Of a stretch of DNA of 8,538 nucleotides, positions 6,760 to 8,538 are shown piece after piece. Origin of the DNA: Alphaproteobacteria bacterium (lineage in GTDB: Bacteria > Pseudomonadota > Alphaproteobacteria > Rhizobiales > Hyphomicrobiaceae); assembly GCA_022600335.1 (NCBI GenBank), contig JAHZKN010000234.1, forward strand, positions 1 through 8,538, in the 5' to 3' direction. A model generated the notes under the pieces. That model saw only the letters and a list, made by a program, of their open reading frames with translations, was not told where the DNA came from and made no database searches. The translations under genes were made by a program, and so were the position numbers. Within the stretch, counting starts at the first letter, position 1. Each line of letters begins with the position of its first letter.

Positions 6760-6809
6760 TGTGGGCAACGGGTATGGATAATCCTTGACCCTGTCGAATC
6801 TGTGGATAA
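6760..6809 (+). promoter_or_regulatory. Cluster of DnaA-box-like sites
   Basis: TGTGGATAA at 6801-6809 is the exact reverse complement of the consensus DnaA box TTATCCACA. TATGGATAA (6773-6781) differs by one base and TGTGGGCAA (6760-6768) by two. All three have the same orientation within 50 bp, in the 228-bp gap between the DUF5076 gene and the lipoprotein gene, 80-130 bp upstream of the latter. Binding by DnaA is inferred from the match only. No AT-rich unwinding element long enough for an origin is evident. Confidence 0.4.
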
Positions 6810-6878
6810 TGCGATCAGGGGCTTGTCAAATACTGAAACTGTTTACGTGCGAGGATGCAAGCCAAACCACCAAAACAT

Positions 6879-6901
6879 GGCCGAAAAATGGGTTTTTGGC
6901 C
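6879..6901 (-). terminator. Weak candidate terminator after the DUF5076 gene
   Basis: GGCC-G-AAAAA (6879-6888) and TTTTT-GGCC (6893-6901) can pair as a hairpin with one bulged base, immediately after the minus-strand stop at 6906. On the minus strand TTTT occurs a few bases beyond it, but there is no continuous T-run, so its efficiency is doubtful. Confidence 0.4.
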
Positions 6902-6905
6902 TCGG

Positions 6906-7223
6906 CTAGTGTGTCGTGCGGCCTCTAATTTGGCCATCGCGCTGACCGTCCCATGTCTCCAACCCATTGAGATAGCCGTCACGAATGGCGGCAAGCGCCT
7001 CGTCTTGGCTCATTTCACCCTCCATGGCAGCGGCCTGGGCAATATGATGGCTAATCTCCGACAACAGACGACCCCACTCGGCAAAATCTTCAGCAAACGT
7101 ATTGGGATCAAAAATTACGTGCAGCGCCCCATCAGCGATCCAGGCGCGCAACACTTCAATCGCGGCCTCCGCATCACCCATGCCATCGGGAATATCAAGT
7201 TCGCGCTCGATGTCATTACTCAT
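6906..7223 (-). CDS. DUF5076 domain-containing protein
   Basis: The 105-residue acidic cytoplasmic protein has no signal peptide. It resembles the alphaproteobacterial DUF5076 family in the ELDIPDGMGDAEAAIEVLRAWIADGALHVIFDP segment (about 8-40) and in FAEWGRLLSEISHHIAQAAAM (about 47-67). The function of this family is unknown to me. The start is ATG 7223, giving MSNDIERELDIP, with GAGG about 12 nt upstream; a longer in-frame start at 7283 would add a leader unlike the family. From memory, genes of this family occur within pdh-lpd-lipA clusters of other alphaproteobacteria, which fits the E1-alpha-like gene upstream and lipA downstream. The C terminus (about 92-105, Gly/Arg/Asp rich) looks disordered. 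Confidence 0.82.
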   Translation of the reverse strand: MSNDIERELDIPDGMGDAEAAIEVLRAWIADGALHVIFDPNTFAEDFAEWGRLLSEISHHIAQAAAMEGEMSQDEALAAIRDGYLNGLETWDGQRDGQIRGRTTH

Positions 7224-7254
7224 AGTCTTTTTTACCTCATCATTCGCGCCTGCC

Positions 7255-7283
7255 CTATCAGGACCAAAGGGGAGGCAAGTCAA
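7255..7283 (-). promoter_or_regulatory. Possible promoter for the DUF5076 gene
   Basis: On the minus strand TTGACT (complement of 7278-7283) is followed after 17 bp by TGATAG (complement of 7255-7260), about 30 bp before the start codon. The -35 matches the sigma-70 consensus at five of six positions, but the -10 is poor. The rest of the 178-bp gap (7224-7401) shows no other element. Confidence 0.3.
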
Positions 7284-7401
7284 CTATGTGAGCATTTCCA
7301 TGCCCGGGGTCAATAACTCGGCCGATATTGAGCGGCGGGCGGATGCTCGCTGAGGCGCAAGACTAGCAGGTGGGTCCATGATCCATACCTTCGTAAACAC
7401 T

Positions 7402-8421
7402 CTAGGCCTGGCGCGCAGCGTGCCCAGCAGCGGCAATGCTCGTTCGGATGTCGTCTTCAATGGCTGTAAGAACCTGGTCGATCGATGGCTGTGCCGGAAC
7501 GCTGGGGGGGGCAAGAGTGCTGAAACGACCAGCCAACAATTGGGTTTTGTGGGAGAGGATCGGGTCATTCGCTTCGCGGGCACGTGCGGAATCCCCAGAG
7601 CCCGCTCCAGACCGCTCACCGTGGCCGCGAAACGCCTGCGTTGAGATCAACAGGCCGCGAGGGCCGCCACCAGATCTGGCTAAATTGGCTGCTGCGCAGC
7701 AGGCGTTGCGGACGTTCACAACATCGATACCGTTCACGGTTTGAAACGGTACACCGCTGCCAGTCGAGGCATCCAATAGGGCTGCGTGCAGATCATGCTG
7801 CGACGGATTTGTTGTTGCAGGCTGGGCTTGATCCACGATCATCACGACAGGGCTGCGGTGTTGCTGTGCGTCGCGAAAGGCTTGGCAAAGTTTGCCCGCA
7901 TCCCCCTGCTCGGCAACCTGATCGCCATCAAGGACCGCAAACACGACATTGGCAACACCAGTGTGAGGCTGCTGACCAGATAGATTTGTTGCAACTTGCA
8001 CAATGTCCGAAACACCAGCTGGAATTCTATGAAATGTTGCAGGTCCTGCGCCTAGTTTCGGCAACCGGATTGGATCTCGCATTAGACTGCCGACATCCGT
8101 TGCCAGCTCTGTCATCAGCTGACTAGGGCTGGCACCGAGTGCCAGCAGATGACCATGACAGCGCTGGCCGACAACAACTGCGTCATTGCTTTGTCGTGCC
8201 ATCATCAGCCCGACAATGAGCGCTTCCCGGCCGATACAGAGTTTGATCTCATCTTCAATGACGCCAAGCGCATAGAGCTGGCCGGCCTTTTCTTCAAAAC
8301 GCCGGATGAGGAGCATCGTGCGATAGGTGGTAACAGCATCGTCGAAGTCTAATGACAGCTCTGCGACATCGTCGGTTGGCACTGACGACGAAGAAAATTG
8401 GCCATGTTGCGATGAGGCCAT
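7402..8421 (-). CDS. Divergent pyruvate dehydrogenase E1-alpha-like protein, probable pseudoenzyme
   Basis: The 339-residue, uninterrupted product aligns by eye with thiamine-diphosphate (TPP)-dependent 2-oxoacid dehydrogenase E1-alpha subunits. Retained are YRTMLLIRRFEEKAGQLYALG (33-53), CIGREALIVGL (62-72), RCHGHLLALG (87-96), QTVNGIDVVNVRNA (227-240), FRGHGE (264-269) and DPILSHKTQLL (286-296). Key parts are changed. The GDGAANQG motif reads GDQVAEQG (166-173), and the downstream ENN, whose Asn binds Mg-TPP, reads VDQ (196-198). The YR.HGH tyrosine is Gln86. The GGxxHL segment is IEDEIKL. The GGSMHMF loop and the phosphorylation-loop YRTREE are absent. A Ser-rich N terminus (1-20) precedes the domain. 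ATG 8421 is the only in-frame start after the upstream TGA; its ribosome site is weak. No pdhB is found downstream, so catalysis as a normal E1 is doubtful. The 117 bp upstream show no gene. Confidence 0.8.
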   Translation of the reverse strand: MASSQHGQFSSSSVPTDDVAELSLDFDDAVTTYRTMLLIRRFEEKAGQLYALGVIEDEIKLCIGREALIVGLMMARQSNDAVVVGQRCHGHLLALGASPSQLMTELATDVGSLMRDPIRLPKLGAGPATFHRIPAGVSDIVQVATNLSGQQPHTGVANVVFAVLDGDQVAEQGDAGKLCQAFRDAQQHRSPVVMIVDQAQPATTNPSQHDLHAALLDASTGSGVPFQTVNGIDVVNVRNACCAAANLARSGGGPRGLLISTQAFRGHGERSGAGSGDSARAREANDPILSHKTQLLAGRFSTLAPPSVPAQPSIDQVLTAIEDDIRTSIAAAGHAARQA

Positions 8422-8538
8422 GCCTGAGGTCTCTATTGTGAAGGCTGCAGGTTCAGCGGCCGTGGTTAGCCCAAGCCTTGCCGATTGCGATCACACGTGT
8501 CGTTTTCGCGCTTAAAAGAAGTCGATGGCAGGGGTCAA

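Noticed and set aside
6678..6905. Replication origin
   Set aside because: The DnaA-like boxes are few, there is no clear AT-rich unwinding region, and none of the flanking genes I know as typical origin markers is present; only a regulatory or titration role was kept as a possibility.
7284..7619. 111-codon minus-strand open frame spanning the end of the E1-alpha-like gene and the following gap
   Set aside because: It overlaps the E1-alpha-like frame out of phase and shows no domain or ribosome site.

Overview
The window looks like the chromosome of an alphaproteobacterium. The evidence is the fused bifunctional IspDF, a DUF5076 protein, the lipA-COQ10/RatA gene pair, an E1-alpha-like gene nearby, and dusB divergent from ispDF. 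This neighbourhood is typical of alphaproteobacteria, where I recall a conserved order pdhA-pdhB-pdhC-lpd-lipA-coq10-cinA-(pgpA)-ispDF-dusB. Coding density is high, the base composition is GC-rich, and at least five of the eleven genes appear to start with TTG or GTG. No rRNA, tRNA, CRISPR array, transposase or phage gene was seen.

Layout: positions 1-203 hold the 5' end of dusB (tRNA dihydrouridine synthase) on the minus strand. A divergent intergenic region with a perfect 15-bp palindrome follows. The plus strand then carries ispDF (isoprenoid precursor synthesis), a MarR-family regulator closed by a strong terminator, a stand-alone CinA C-terminal deamidase (pncC-type), and a pentapeptide-repeat protein with a possible short signal peptide. 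From about 3950 to the right end every gene is on the minus strand. Read from the right, these are a pyruvate dehydrogenase E1-alpha-like protein, a DUF5076 protein, a lipoprotein with a Lys/Ala/Thr-rich tail, a small lipoprotein, lipA, and a COQ10/RatA-type START-domain protein.

How the genes fit together: LipA makes the lipoyl cofactor used by 2-oxoacid dehydrogenases, and the COQ10-type protein is a usual neighbour of lipA linked to respiration. In the expected arrangement the E1-alpha gene would feed the same pyruvate dehydrogenase complex. Here, however, pdhB, pdhC and lpd are absent between the E1-alpha-like gene and lipA, and two lipoproteins occupy that space. The E1-alpha-like protein itself has lost key thiamine-diphosphate residues.

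The most interesting observations are this apparent E1-alpha pseudoenzyme at an eroded pdh locus, and the pair of tandem lipoproteins that seem to share an undescribed domain of about 52-55 residues bracketed by two cysteines. A cluster of DnaA-box-like sites lies just upstream of the second lipoprotein. Everything here was read by eye; no database search was run.
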